Below are positions 15,970-25,341 of a DNA stretch of 64,000 nt, one piece after another. Position numbers and translations under genes: made by a program. This stretch comes from an uncultured Chloroflexota bacterium (GTDB lineage: Bacteria > Chloroflexota > Dehalococcoidia > CAUJGQ01). Under the pieces are notes generated by a model. The model was not told where the DNA came from, searched no databases, and worked only from the letters and a program-made list of their open reading frames with translations. Each line of letters begins with the position of its first letter. The stretch's first letter is position 1. Location: positions 1 to 64,000 of the forward strand of contig CALFMN010000122.1 in the NCBI GenBank assembly GCA_937879875.1, in the 5' to 3' direction.

Positions 15970-16890
15970 ATGACCGTCGAGCGTCCAGGTCCGGCAAACC
16001 AGCCCGCATGGCGCGAAGTCCGCGAGGACGACGCGCCGGCCTCCGTCCGCGCCGTCTGCGAGGAGATCCGCGCGGTGCTGCGCGTGCCGTTCGTGGACCA
16101 GTTCTGGCGCGTGCTGGCAAACGAGCCGGACTACCTTGAAGCCGCGTGGCGTTGGCTGGCGCCATGGCTGGGCAGCATGCAAGCCGAGCGTGCGGCCGAG
16201 AGCCTGCGCGGGGCCGCGGTGATCGAGCTGGCGATCGGCCTGCCCGCGCATAAGGCGTTCCGCGGCGACCTCACCCGCAACGAGGTCGGCGCCGACGACC
16301 GTGAGCGCATCAGCAATTTCAACATGGCCGCGCACTACGTGCTGCCGAAGCTGCTGCTCGCGGCGTTTGCTTTGCAGGCCACGTCTGCCGCGTCCGCACG
16401 TGCCGGAGAACCGCCCGTGGCGCTGCCGCGCGGCGTGGCCGAGGGAATGCCGCGCGTCGAGCCGATCGACCCGGACCAGGCGTTCGGCGAGATTCCCGGC
16501 CTGTTCACGGAGATCCGCGCCGCGCACGGCTATCAGCCGATCGCGGACTACTACCGGACGATCGCTCGCGCCGGCGATTTTCTGCGCCTCGCCTGGAACC
16601 CGCTGCGGCCGATCGTCGGCGATCCGGAGTTCGTGCAGCGGTGTCAGGTTGTAATCGAACAGGCGAGAGCGTCGGCAGCCAGCGTCAGCCGTGCGGCCGG
16701 CGACCCACCGGCCGCGTCCGAGGAGACCCGCGCTGCTCTGGCCTTCTGCAGCACACGTTTGCTGCCCGAAACTTTGGTCGAGGTCACGATCATCAAGGGC
16801 CTGACCGACGGCCCGGACGGCGCGGCGCTGAACCGTTACAGCCTGACCGAAGCAGCGGGCTTCGAGTTCGGCAAAGTGCCGCGCGATTGA
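15970..16890 (+). CDS. DehI-type haloacid dehalogenase family protein
   Basis: A 306-residue all-helical protein of the DehI family (group I 2-haloacid dehalogenases). It shows the family's internal duplication: about 22-75 (VRAVCEEIRAVLRVPFVDQF and PDYLEAAWRWLAPW) resembles about 178-225 (PGLFTEIRAAHGYQPIADYY and FLRLAWNPLRPI). In characterised members an Asp at the interface of the repeats activates water to displace the halide; I cannot assign it with certainty here. Many genomic homologues have never been tested on haloacids. The ATG at 15970 follows GGAGCGCAG. Confidence 0.8.
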   Translation: MTVERPGPANQPAWREVREDDAPASVRAVCEEIRAVLRVPFVDQFWRVLANEPDYLEAAWRWLAPWLGSMQAERAAESLRGAAVIELAIGLPAHKAFRGDLTRNEVGADDRERISNFNMAAHYVLPKLLLAAFALQATSAASARAGEPPVALPRGVAEGMPRVEPIDPDQAFGEIPGLFTEIRAAHGYQPIADYYRTIARAGDFLRLAWNPLRPIVGDPEFVQRCQVVIEQARASAASVSRAAGDPPAASEETRAALAFCSTRLLPETLVEVTIIKGLTDGPDGAALNRYSLTEAAGFEFGKVPRD

Positions 16891-16968
16891 CGGTGCCGGC
16901 TGTCGCTCGTAGGCTGGGCAGCGCCGGACGACCCGCGCGTTCCGCATTTCGTACGGAGGCAGGCGGCG

Positions 16969-17538
16969 ATGGCTACAGCCGAGCAGGTCAGCGAACTGCT
17001 CACGAAAATGGCCGAAGAGCGCGGGCGCTTGGTCGAGCAGGCGCGCGGCGTCAGCGAGGCCGACGCCGAGGCCGTGCCTGTGGGCAAGACCGGAGAGGAG
17101 GAGTGGACCGTCAAGGAGCAGCTCGCACATCTCTGCGAGATGGAACTTGGCTACGACTTGTGGGTCAGCGCTGCGCTGCGCGAAGAGAATCCGCACGTCG
17201 GCGGTATGACCGCACCGCGCGCGGCGATCCCCATTGAAGCGGCCAACGGCCATACGGTGCGCGAGCTGCTGGACGTGATGGCGCGCGAGCGCGAGGATAC
17301 GCTGGCGCTGATCAGCGGCCTCAGCCTCGAACAGTTCGACCGGCCAGCCACACATCCGATGTTCGGCACGCTCACGGTGATGCAGTGGCTGCGGTCGTTC
17401 TACCGGCACGACCGCATGCACGCCGACCAGATCGCCGGTCGCGAGCCGGAGTACAAGCCGAAGTTCACCGGCGCCGAGCCAAACCAGCGCGCCGCCCGCA
17501 TCGCGCACGTTCAGGCGCGGCAACGGCAGGGCGGCTGA
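16969..17538 (+). CDS. DinB/YfiT-like metal-binding four-helix protein
   Basis: A 189-residue protein with the DinB-like four-helix-bundle fold. The metal-ligand histidines typical of the family are visible in KEQLAHLCEME (His near 49) and FYRHDRMHADQI (near 145-150). GGAGGCAGGCGGCG precedes the ATG. Family members include mycothiol or bacillithiol transferases and many proteins of unknown role. It lies between the DehI gene (78 bases away) and a 2-hydroxyacid dehydrogenase (44 bases), possibly one operon, since haloacid dehalogenation gives 2-hydroxyacids. That link is inference. Confidence 0.85.
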   Translation: MATAEQVSELLTKMAEERGRLVEQARGVSEADAEAVPVGKTGEEEWTVKEQLAHLCEMELGYDLWVSAALREENPHVGGMTAPRAAIPIEAANGHTVRELLDVMAREREDTLALISGLSLEQFDRPATHPMFGTLTVMQWLRSFYRHDRMHADQIAGREPEYKPKFTGAEPNQRAARIAHVQARQRQGG

Positions 17539-17582
17539 GCCGAACACTCCAACCCCGCAAAACGTGCAGCGGAGGTGAGGCG

Positions 17583-18581
17583 GTGGCGCAGGCCAGGCCG
17601 CACGTCTTTGTCACGCGCAAGCTGCCCGGCGACGCGGTCGAGCGGCTGCGCGAACACGCTTCGGTCGATCTCTGGGAGGGCGATCTGCCACCGCCGCGCG
17701 CCGTCTTGCTCGAACGGGCACGCGATGCCGATGGCCTCGTTTCCCTGCTCACCGAGCGCATCGACGACGAGTTCCTGAACGCCTGCCCGCGCATCAAGGC
17801 CGTGTGCAACGTCGCGGTCGGCTTCGATAACATCGACCTTGCTGCCTGCACGCGCCACGGTGTCTTCGCGACCAACACGCCGCGCGTGCTCACCGACACA
17901 ACGGCGGACTTCGCCTTTGCGCTGCTGATGGCGGCGGCGCGGCGCGTGGTGGAGGGCGATCATTTCACCCGCTCGGGCGCGTGGAAGACCTGGGATCCCG
18001 GCGGGCTGCTCGGCACCGATGTGCACGGCGCGACGCTGGGGCTGGTCGGCGTGGGCCAGATCGGCGGCGCGATGGCGCGGCGCGGGCGTGGGTTCGACAT
18101 GAAGACCCTCTACACCGACGCCATGCCGCGGCCGGATCTCGAAGCCGAACTGGGCCTCGTCCGCACCGAACTGGACACGGTGCTGCGCGAGGCGGATTTC
18201 GTCAGCCTGCACGTGCCGCTGCTGCCGGAAACGCACCACCTGATCGGCGAGCGCGAGCTGGCGCTGATGAAGCCGTCGGCGGTGCTGATTAACACCTCGC
18301 GCGGGCCAGTGGTGGACGGCTCGGCGCTGGCGCGGGCGCTGAAGGCCGGCCGGCCCGGCTTTGCTGCGCTTGATGTAACGGAGCAGGAGCCGATCGCCCT
18401 GGACGATCCGCTGCTCTCGCTGCCGAACTGCATCGTCACGCCGCATATCGCCAGCGGTTCGCTGGCCACGCGCGCGAGCATGGCCTCGCTTGCGGTCGAA
18501 AACGTGCTGGCAGCGTTCGACGGACGCGTGCCACCCACCTGCCTCAACCCCGAGGCGGCGGCGAATCGGCGCAGGGATTGA
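17583..18581 (+). CDS. D-2-hydroxyacid dehydrogenase (glyoxylate/hydroxypyruvate reductase type)
   Basis: A 332-residue NAD(P)-dependent enzyme interconverting 2-oxo and D-2-hydroxy acids. The nucleotide-binding GVGQIGG is near 155, the catalytic Arg is in INTSRGPVVD (about 240), the Glu follows in the VTEQEP region, and the catalytic His is in PHIASG (about 291). The GTG at 17583 has GGAGGTGAG upstream. With DehI two genes earlier it could oxidise a released hydroxyacid, though photorespiratory-type glyoxylate reduction is just as likely. Its stop codon overlaps the -35 element of the pyrE promoter. Confidence 0.93.
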   Translation: MAQARPHVFVTRKLPGDAVERLREHASVDLWEGDLPPPRAVLLERARDADGLVSLLTERIDDEFLNACPRIKAVCNVAVGFDNIDLAACTRHGVFATNTPRVLTDTTADFAFALLMAAARRVVEGDHFTRSGAWKTWDPGGLLGTDVHGATLGLVGVGQIGGAMARRGRGFDMKTLYTDAMPRPDLEAELGLVRTELDTVLREADFVSLHVPLLPETHHLIGERELALMKPSAVLINTSRGPVVDGSALARALKAGRPGFAALDVTEQEPIALDDPLLSLPNCIVTPHIASGSLATRASMASLAVENVLAAFDGRVPPTCLNPEAAANRRRD

Positions 18582-18607
18582 CAAAATCCCTTGCGCCCCC
18601 TTAGCTT
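18579..18607 (+). promoter_or_regulatory. promoter of pyrE
   Basis: TTGACA at 18579-18584 (its TGA is the stop codon of the dehydrogenase), 17-base spacer, TAGCTT at 18602-18607. The leader to the pyrE start is about 135 bases; no terminator-like hairpin with a U run is evident in it. Confidence 0.6.
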
Positions 18608-18747
18608 CTGGTATCGTTGCGCCCGGTGCGGGCCGGCCTTTTCTGTCCGGGTCCGGCTGCTCACCGCCTGGCCTCGGCCCAGTTCAGCCGTAGTTCATGC
18701 CTGCCTCATCCGCACATCCAGATCCGTAAATCCAGGTTGGTGAAACA

Positions 18748-19413
18748 ATGCCCCGATCGACACCTGGCACGGGCAAGGCCTGGCTCGTCAAAGCGCTCTG
18801 GGACCTCGACGCGATCCAATTCGGCAATTTCAACGTCGGCCGCACGCAGAACTCCCCCGTGTACGTGAACCTGCGCCGCCTGATCAGCAACCCGGCGGCG
18901 CTGGGCCGCGTCGGGCGCGTGATCAAAGAAGAGTCCGAAACGCTGCTGACGATGTTGCATCAGCACATGGCGCCCTTCAGCCGCTGCGCCGGCGTGCCCT
19001 TCGGCGGACTGCACGTCGCCACGGCGTTCTCGCTCACGGCGAAAGTGCCGATGATCTACCTGCACCCGCGCAAAGATGGCGAGGGCGAAGTGATCGAGGG
19101 CGTCTACGTTCCCGGGCAGACCGTGCTCGTCATCGACGATCTGATCACCGGCGGCACCTCGGTAATCGAGACGGCGAACCAACTGCGCGACTCGGGTCTG
19201 CAGGTGCGAGACGCCGTGGTGCTGGTGGACCGCAAGCAGGGCGCGAAGGAGCGGCTGAAGGCGCACGGGATCCGCCTGATCCCGATCCTCGAGTTGGAAA
19301 CGCTGCTCAACTGGGGTATGACGCACGGCCGCATCGAGAACGAGAACGCCTATACGGCCAGCCTGGAGTATCTGCGCCGCCAGGCCGATGAGGCGCGCCG
19401 CGGCAGCGCCTGA
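18748..19413 (+). CDS. pyrE: orotate phosphoribosyltransferase-like protein
   Basis: A 221-residue type I phosphoribosyltransferase. VLVIDDLITGGTS (about 126-138) is the PRPP-binding motif, and the N-terminal ALWDLDAIQFGNFNV and NSPVYVNLRRLISNP match orotate phosphoribosyltransferases, which make OMP from orotate and PRPP. It stands alone with its own promoter rather than in a pyr operon. Some proteins of this subtype have only been annotated by similarity, so the orotate assignment is likely but not proven. Confidence 0.87.
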   Translation: MPRSTPGTGKAWLVKALWDLDAIQFGNFNVGRTQNSPVYVNLRRLISNPAALGRVGRVIKEESETLLTMLHQHMAPFSRCAGVPFGGLHVATAFSLTAKVPMIYLHPRKDGEGEVIEGVYVPGQTVLVIDDLITGGTSVIETANQLRDSGLQVRDAVVLVDRKQGAKERLKAHGIRLIPILELETLLNWGMTHGRIENENAYTASLEYLRRQADEARRGSA

Positions 19414-19545
19414 TCGGCCTGGTGTTCCCATTCGCAGAGCCGAGAATTGGGCATCGCTGCCGCGAACGGCCGTGATGGGCTGCGCTCACGGAACCGTGGC
19501 AGCGCCAGGCTACCACTTCCGGCCGCGCTCTGCGATGCTCGGCGC

Positions 19546-21282
19546 ATGAGTGATGCAGCTTCGTACGCGGAGCACGCGCATATCCTCGTGCTGCCGCCCC
19601 GCGTGGCCGAGCGCATCGCCGCGGGCGAAGTGATCGATCGGCCGGCGTCCGCGGTCAAAGAACTGGTCGAGAACGCGCTCGACGCCGGTGCAACCGAGGT
19701 CCGCGTCGAGGCACGCGGCGGCGGGCTGCGGCTGATCCGCGTCTTCGACAACGGCCGCGGCATCCCGGCAGACGAGGTGGAGCTGGCGTTCGAGCGCCAT
19801 GCCACCAGCAAGCTGCGCGAGCTGGAGGATTTGGAGCACATCGTCAGCTTCGGCTTCCGCGGCGAGGCGCTGGCGAGTATTGCCGCGGTGGCTGAAGCGA
19901 CGATCATCTCAGCCAACGAAGGCGAGCCGGCGGTGAGCTGCACGTACCGCGCCGGACGCCCGCTGGAGCGCGTCGCCGCCTCGCGCACGCGCGGCACGAC
20001 CGTTACCGTGCGCGACCTGTTTTCGAATCTGCCGGCGCGGCTGAAGTTCATGCGCGGCGCCCGCGCCGAGGCGAGCCAGATCGGCGCCGTGCTGCGCCGT
20101 TTCGCCCTGGCGCGACCCGAGTTGCGCCTGCATCTGCTGCTGGAAGGGCACACGGCCTTCCGGCACGACGGCGGCGGTCCACGCGAGGCGTTCGCCGCCG
20201 TGTTCGGGGACGAAGCGGCGGCCGGCGCGCTGCCCGTCGATCTGGCGAGCAGCGCGGGCGTCAGAGTCTGGGGGCTGCTGGGCGGGCGCGGCGTTACCCG
20301 TGTCAATCGCGGCCAAATCATGCTCTTTGTGAACGGGCGCTACGTGCGTCCGCGTGCTCTGCTTGCCGCGATTGAGGCGGGCTACCGGCGCTTTCTGCCG
20401 CGAAGCCGGCACACAGCGGGGGTGATCTTCGTCGAGTTGCGGCCCGAAGACCTCGACATTAATGTGCACCCGGCGAAGCTCGACGTGCGCGTGCGCGACG
20501 AGGCCGCGGTCTGTGCATTGCTGTCCGAGGCCGTGCAGGCCGCCTTCGGCCGGTATGCGAGCGCGGTGAGCGGCCGGGCGGAGCTGGCGCTGAGCGGAGC
20601 GCAGGCACGCCTTGCCGGCCTGCCGCGGCGGGTAGGCGAGGAGCGCGCCGCCTTCGGCTGGGGCGAGGGTGTGGCGCTGCCGCCGGCCGAGCTGCTGCCG
20701 GCGCTGCGGCTCGTCGGGCAAGTGCATAACGCCCTGATCGTGGCTGAGGGTGAACAGGGCTTCTACCTGATCGACCAGCACCGCGCACACGAGCGCATCC
20801 TGTTCGAGCGCTTCGAACGCGGCGGGCGGGACGGCGGCCAGGCGCTGGCCGAGCCGCAGGCAGTCGACTTGCCGGCATCCCAGGCCGGGCGGCTGGCCGA
20901 GCGGCTTGAGGCACTGGAGGCATTGGGCTTCGCCTGCGAGCCGTTCGGCGAGCGGCGTTTCGTGCTGCGCGCGGTTCCCGCGGCGTTCGCAGGCGGCGCG
21001 TCAGACCAGCATGGCTCGCTGTTCGAGCCGCCGCTGCCAATCCAGGAGCTGCCGTCCCTGCTCGGCGAGGCCGCGGCCGCGCATGACGACTGGCGTCAGC
21101 AGTTTCTCGCCTCGCTCGCCTGCCGCTCGGCGATCCGCAAGGGACGACCGATCACGCCCGAGGAGGCACGAGACCTGGTGACACGGCTGGGGGCGGCACG
21201 CTCGCCCGCGATGTGCCCGCATGGCTCGCCGGTGCTGCTGTATCTGCCGGAAGGCTTCTTGCAGCGGCAGTTCGACTGGTGA
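19546..21282 (+). CDS. mutL: DNA mismatch repair protein MutL
   Basis: A 578-residue MutL. The GHKL ATPase part is complete: ERIAAGEVIDRPASAVKELV, ENALDAGA, DNGRGI and GFRGEALASI (about 20-105), then the transducer domain to about 330. The C-terminal domain has the endonuclease-type motif as DQHRAHERILFE (about 410; consensus DQHAxxExxxxE, so Arg replaces Ala but the acidic residues stay), ACRSAIRKG and CPHGSP (consensus CPHGRP). It is thus probably a nicking MutL. The ATG at 19546 is chosen because the conserved domain begins soon after; no strong ribosome site is visible. No mutS lies in the window. Confidence 0.95.
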   Translation: MSDAASYAEHAHILVLPPRVAERIAAGEVIDRPASAVKELVENALDAGATEVRVEARGGGLRLIRVFDNGRGIPADEVELAFERHATSKLRELEDLEHIVSFGFRGEALASIAAVAEATIISANEGEPAVSCTYRAGRPLERVAASRTRGTTVTVRDLFSNLPARLKFMRGARAEASQIGAVLRRFALARPELRLHLLLEGHTAFRHDGGGPREAFAAVFGDEAAAGALPVDLASSAGVRVWGLLGGRGVTRVNRGQIMLFVNGRYVRPRALLAAIEAGYRRFLPRSRHTAGVIFVELRPEDLDINVHPAKLDVRVRDEAAVCALLSEAVQAAFGRYASAVSGRAELALSGAQARLAGLPRRVGEERAAFGWGEGVALPPAELLPALRLVGQVHNALIVAEGEQGFYLIDQHRAHERILFERFERGGRDGGQALAEPQAVDLPASQAGRLAERLEALEALGFACEPFGERRFVLRAVPAAFAGGASDQHGSLFEPPLPIQELPSLLGEAAAAHDDWRQQFLASLACRSAIRKGRPITPEEARDLVTRLGAARSPAMCPHGSPVLLYLPEGFLQRQFDW

Positions 21283-21386
21283 GCGTTGAGGGCGCAGGGC
21301 GTGGGGCGTAGGGCGACGGTGACTGCAACCCGAAGTGCAGATCGGCACCCGCGGGTCCTGATCCTGACTGCCTACTCCCGGCTGCC

Positions 21387-22553
21387 TCAGTACGACCGCG
21401 GCAGACCCAGCTCGTGCTGCGCCAGGAAGTTCAGGATCATCTCCTGCGTTACGGGCGCGATGCGCATCACGCGCACCTCGCGCCAGTAGCGCTCCACGTC
21501 GAACTCTTTGGCGTAGCCGAAGCCGCCGTGCGTTTGCAGGGCGCGATCGGCTGTCTCGAAGCCCCACTCGGCGGCCAGATACTTCGCCATGTTCGCCTCG
21601 GCGCCGCAGGGCTGGCCGTGGTCGTAGAGCCAGCCGGCCTTGCGGATCATCAGCTCGGCGGCGCTGAGCTTGGCGTAGCTGTCCGCCAGCGGGAACTGGA
21701 TACCCTGGTTTTGGCCGATCGGCCGGCCGAACACGACACGCTCCTTCGCGTACGCCGTAGCGCGGCGCAGCGCCGCCTTGCCGGTGCCCAGCGCCTCGGC
21801 GGCGATCAGGATGCGCTCCGGATTGAGCCCGTCGAGCAGGTGGTAAAAGCCCCGGCCGACCTCGCCGACCACGTCGCGCGCGTCCACGGGCAGATCGTCG
21901 TAAAAGACCTCGTTCGAGTCCACAGCGTTGCGGCCGAGCTTGTCGATCTCGCGGATCGTCACATATTTCGGGTCGAGGCTGGCAAGGAAGAGCGTCATAC
22001 CGTCGGTGCGGCGCTTGCACTCTTCCAGGGGCGTGGTGCGGGCCAGCAGCAGGACTTTGCTCGCCTCTTTGGCCTTCGAAGTCCAGACCTTCTTGCCGCG
22101 CACGATCCATTCATCGCCCCGGCGCACGGCCCGCGTGGTGATCGAGGGCGTGTCGGAGCCGGCGTCCGGCTCGGTGACGCCGAAGGCGACGTGCAGCCGG
22201 CCCGCGGCCGCCTCCGGCAGGACGCGCTGGCGTAACTCCGCGGTGCCGTGCCGCACGACGGGATTGAGGCCGAAGATCGTCAGGTGCAGCGCCGTGGCGC
22301 CGTTCATGGCGGCGCCGGAGGCGGCGACCTCTTCGAGCAACAGCGCCGCCTCGCTGATGCCGAGGCCGGCGCCGCCCAACTCCTGCGGAATGGCGATGCC
22401 GAGCCAACCCGCATCGGCAAAGGCCTGATAGAACTCCCAGGGGAAGCGGTGATCGGCATCGCAGCCGCGCCAGTAGGCGTCGTCGAAGCGGCCGGCCAGC
22501 GCCCGCGCCTGGTCGCGGATCGCCTGCTGTGCCTCGCTGAGGGCGAAGTCCAC
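21387..22553 (-). CDS. acyl-CoA dehydrogenase
   Basis: A 388-residue flavoprotein with the classical three-domain layout: VTEPDAGSDTPSITT and KKVWTSKAKEASKV in the middle domain, and LQTHGGFGYAKEFDVERYWR in the C-terminal domain. The start is the GTG at 22553, after AGGAGGTGGGCC; there is no ATG at the conserved N-terminus. It lies 103 bases downstream of the flavin oxidoreductase gene on the same strand. It differs clearly from the acyl-CoA dehydrogenase at 26-1258; the substrate is unknown. Confidence 0.94.
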   Translation of the reverse strand: MDFALSEAQQAIRDQARALAGRFDDAYWRGCDADHRFPWEFYQAFADAGWLGIAIPQELGGAGLGISEAALLLEEVAASGAAMNGATALHLTIFGLNPVVRHGTAELRQRVLPEAAAGRLHVAFGVTEPDAGSDTPSITTRAVRRGDEWIVRGKKVWTSKAKEASKVLLLARTTPLEECKRRTDGMTLFLASLDPKYVTIREIDKLGRNAVDSNEVFYDDLPVDARDVVGEVGRGFYHLLDGLNPERILIAAEALGTGKAALRRATAYAKERVVFGRPIGQNQGIQFPLADSYAKLSAAELMIRKAGWLYDHGQPCGAEANMAKYLAAEWGFETADRALQTHGGFGYAKEFDVERYWREVRVMRIAPVTQEMILNFLAQHELGLPRSY

Positions 22554-22656
22554 GGCCCACCTCCTGCTCGGCGTGTACCGGCAGTATGCACGAGCCGGAG
22601 CGCGGGCTGAAGGAAGCGGCGCCTGCGACCGCAGGCTGGATGCTGTTCGCCCAGCG

Positions 22657-23811
22657 CTACGCGGTCGCCGCCGCTGTGCCGGTCATGTCGGCGTGCAGCG
22701 GCGCGTCGAGCTGGTGCAGCCTGGGCAGGACTTCGGCGGCGAACAGGCGCATCGAGCGTTCCGCCGTTGCGGCCGGCATCGCGCCGAAGCGGAAATTGAG
22801 GATCAGCTCCTCCGCGCTGGTCATGCGCTGGATGTGCACCAGCTTCTCCAGCACCTGCTCCGGTGTGCCCCAGGCCTGCGGGCGGGCGCTGTGCTCGCCA
22901 ACTTCCGCCGGCGTCTTGCGCTGCAGCAGCTCGCCGAACTGCGCGTACTGTTCGTAGCCCTTCGTCTGGCGGAAGCGCTCGGCGTCCTTCCAGCCGTAGT
23001 GCCGCTGGATGCTGATCTGCGCCTCGATCGTGTGGCGCAGGATCGTGTCCCAGGCCTCGGCTTCGGTGTCGAAGCAGGCGGCGTGCGCCACGACGCTGGG
23101 CTGGATCGGCGCCCAGCCGTGCTCGGCGCGCACGGCGTTGAAGCCGCGCACGTCTTCGCGATACTCCTCCCAGCTCTTCTGATTGGTCATCAACATGCCC
23201 AGGCCGGCGTTCGCGGAGATGGGCAGCGTCTGCGGACTGGTCCAGGCCACGCGCATGCGGTTGACCAGATCCTCAGGGTTGCGCGGACGCGGGCGGATCG
23301 TCGTCTCGGGAATGTGGTAGAACTCGCCGTCGTGCGAGAACCACTCCTGCGTCAGCGCCGTGCGCAGCACGTCGAGCGATTCGGCGAAGCGGTCGCGCGA
23401 CTCGTCCATCGGACTGCGAAAGGCGTCGAACTCGCGTTTGGCGGCGCCGCGGCCGAGGCCGAGCGTGAGGCGACGGCCCTGCAGCAGGTTGTCGAGCACG
23501 CTGACCTGCTCCGCGACCACGACCGGGTCGTACCACGGCAACACGATCACCATCGTGCCGAAGTCGATGCGCTGCGTCTTGCCGGCGAAGTAAGTCAGGT
23601 GCTGCACCGCGCCGCTGGTCATGATGTAGGGCGAAAAGTGGTGATCGATCGCCCAGTACGAGTCGAAGCCGAGCGGCTCGACCAGGCCGCCGAGCGCCAG
23701 CTCCTCCTCGTAGAGCTGCTGGTCGCTGACCGCTGGCGGGCCGGGCTGCCGCGCTTCGAAGCGATCCCAGTCGCTGTAGTTCTGATAGTTGAAGTGCACG
23801 CCGATCCGCAT
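22657..23811 (-). CDS. LLM-class (luciferase-like) flavin-dependent oxidoreductase
   Basis: A 384-residue TIM-barrel monooxygenase-like protein. The N-terminal MRIGVHFNYQNYSDWDRF, the WAIDHHFSPY region (about 53) and LGLGRGAAKREFDAF (about 117-131) are typical of bacterial luciferase-type enzymes that use FMN or F420. The class includes alkane, nitrilotriacetate and terpene monooxygenases. Next to an acyl-CoA dehydrogenase, it may start the breakdown of a hydrocarbon or cyclic ketone. The cofactor cannot be decided from sequence by eye. Confidence 0.92.
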   Translation of the reverse strand: MRIGVHFNYQNYSDWDRFEARQPGPPAVSDQQLYEEELALGGLVEPLGFDSYWAIDHHFSPYIMTSGAVQHLTYFAGKTQRIDFGTMVIVLPWYDPVVVAEQVSVLDNLLQGRRLTLGLGRGAAKREFDAFRSPMDESRDRFAESLDVLRTALTQEWFSHDGEFYHIPETTIRPRPRNPEDLVNRMRVAWTSPQTLPISANAGLGMLMTNQKSWEEYREDVRGFNAVRAEHGWAPIQPSVVAHAACFDTEAEAWDTILRHTIEAQISIQRHYGWKDAERFRQTKGYEQYAQFGELLQRKTPAEVGEHSARPQAWGTPEQVLEKLVHIQRMTSAEELILNFRFGAMPAATAERSMRLFAAEVLPRLHQLDAPLHADMTGTAAATA

Positions 23812-24297
23812 CGTTCACCTCCAGCCGTGTATGCGCAGCCGGGCTGAATCGCATGCTAACACGTCGGAGTTTTCGCAGTGTGCCGTGGCTTGGCGCGGGC
23901 AGCGGCAGGCTGGCGGATCGCCGGCAGCCTCGGAGCGACCCGTCACCTGCTCATCGAGGCGATCGGACTCTTGGCGACTTGCTTGCCCGGAGCCGCCGCC
24001 GGCAGAGTGCCTCAGAACTCATGGCGAGGCGACCCAATCGAGACATAGATTGTGAAACGAGGTATGAGCTATCGGGTTGAACCGGGCCGGCCGCAGGCTC
24101 CGCTCGACTCGGGGCGCATCTCAATACCGGGCCTTTTTGCGATAGCCCTCATCACCGCTCTCGCGGGCGGTGTCTCGCGCAGATGCTCATCCAGCGTTTG
24201 ACACGCTCTCGCACCGCGCCGACTATTACCACGTCAGCCACCATGGCGCTTTTGCTTTAGTCCGACACGCTGCGGATGGCGCACGAAGGGGAGTATT
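23812..24297. other. gene-free stretch between divergent genes
   Basis: Nearly 490 bases with no protein-like frame. It holds the promoter at 24198-24226 and a lone TTGTGAAACG motif (24050-24059) of the kind clustered ahead of the HEPN gene. Nothing else was recognised. Confidence 0.6.
24198..24226 (+). promoter_or_regulatory. promoter of the 24.3 kb esterase
   Basis: TTGACA at 24198-24203, 17-base spacer, GACTAT at 24221-24226 (weak -10). The leader is about 65 bases. Confidence 0.45.
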
Positions 24298-25254
24298 GTG
24301 GCCGATACCCTCGCCATCGACCCGCAGCTCTTCCGCCCAGCTGCTATTGACCCGGAAACCGCGGCGTTCAATGACCAACTCGCCGCTGCGGGCGTGTCTG
24401 TGCCGGAGAGCGCGGTCGCGCTTCGTGCGCTCATGGCGAAGGGCGTGTTTGGTGCCGTCTCTCCCTCGCCGCTCGCCCAGGAACGCCTCCTGCCCGGGCC
24501 GCACGGCCTCATTCCCGTGCGCGTCTTCGTGCCGGACACAGTCCAGGGCGTCTACCTCGATATCCACGGCGGCGGCTGGACCCTCTTCAGTGCTGCCGGG
24601 GACGACCAACAGAACGAGCGCATCGCGCGAACCTGCCAGCTCGCGGTCGTCAGTGTGGATTACCGGCTGGCGCCCGAGCATCCCTACCCCATCCCCGTCG
24701 ACGAGTGTGAGGCCGTGGCCCTCTGGCTGGTGCAGCAGGCGCAGGCGGAGTTCGGTTCTAGACGGCTGTTCATCGGTGGTGGCTCGGCAGGCGGCCATCT
24801 CGCGGCCGTGACGCTGCTGCGTTTGCGCGACCGGCATGGCTACACGGGCTGTGCCGGCGCGAATCTGGTCTACGGCTGCTACGACATGGCCTGGACGCCC
24901 TCGTTGACGCGCTACGAGGGCCCACTGGCGCTGAATCGCATCCTCATGGACTGGTGTCGCGCGCAGTTTGTGCCTGACAGCGCCCTCTGGCGTGACCCCG
25001 ACGTCTCACCGCTCTATGCCGACCTCCACGACATGCCGCCAGCCCTCTTCACGGTGGGCACACTGGACCCGCTGCTCGATGACACGCTGTTCATGTCTGC
25101 CCGCTGGCTTGCGGCAGGGAATCAGACTGAGCTAGCCATTTATCCCGGCGGGGCGCATGGCTTTGACGCGTTTCCTACCCGCCTGGCTGAGCAGGCGCGG
25201 GAACGCATGCTCACATTCCTGCGGGCAGCCGTCGCTGAGAAAGTCGCGACCTGA
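24298..25254 (+). CDS. alpha/beta hydrolase, HSL-family esterase
   Basis: A 318-residue carboxylesterase of the hormone-sensitive-lipase type: the oxyanion-hole motif HGGGW is near residue 92, the nucleophile Ser about 164 is in GGGSAGG (the family usually has GDSAG), the Asp is in GTLDPLLDD (about 257) and the His in GGAHGFDAF (about 287). The GTG at 24298 follows GGGGAGTATT. A second HSL-type esterase lies at 48361, clearly divergent. The substrate is unknown, most likely short-chain esters. Confidence 0.92.
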   Translation: MADTLAIDPQLFRPAAIDPETAAFNDQLAAAGVSVPESAVALRALMAKGVFGAVSPSPLAQERLLPGPHGLIPVRVFVPDTVQGVYLDIHGGGWTLFSAAGDDQQNERIARTCQLAVVSVDYRLAPEHPYPIPVDECEAVALWLVQQAQAEFGSRRLFIGGGSAGGHLAAVTLLRLRDRHGYTGCAGANLVYGCYDMAWTPSLTRYEGPLALNRILMDWCRAQFVPDSALWRDPDVSPLYADLHDMPPALFTVGTLDPLLDDTLFMSARWLAAGNQTELAIYPGGAHGFDAFPTRLAEQARERMLTFLRAAVAEKVAT

Positions 25255-25295
25255 TGCTCCGGTCGGCGGAGGTTCGCGAGACGGGCGAAAGTACG

Positions 25296-25313
25296 GGCAT
25301 GTCGCAAAAGTCA
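25296..25313 (+). repeat. possible mobile-element end (GGCATGTCGCAAAAGTCA)
   Basis: This 18-mer closely matches 27315-27332 (same strand) and the reverse complement of 27353-27370. Together with the last it would enclose about 2.1 kb holding the split-barrel and hydrolase genes. No transposase is visible. Confidence 0.45.
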
Positions 25314-25317
25314 TCAA

Positions 25318-25341
25318 CCACCTTCCCAGAGGTGGGGTTTT
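25318..25341 (+). terminator. intrinsic terminator after the esterase
   Basis: CCACCT-TCCCAG-AGGTGG followed by GGTTTT. The 6-bp stem and short T run are modest. It lies 64 bases after the esterase stop. Confidence 0.5.

Noticed and set aside
15775..17547. 590-codon open frame on the minus strand
   Set aside because: It is a shadow of DehI and DinB genes, which have conserved domains and ribosome sites on the plus strand; such long antisense frames are common in this G+C-rich DNA.
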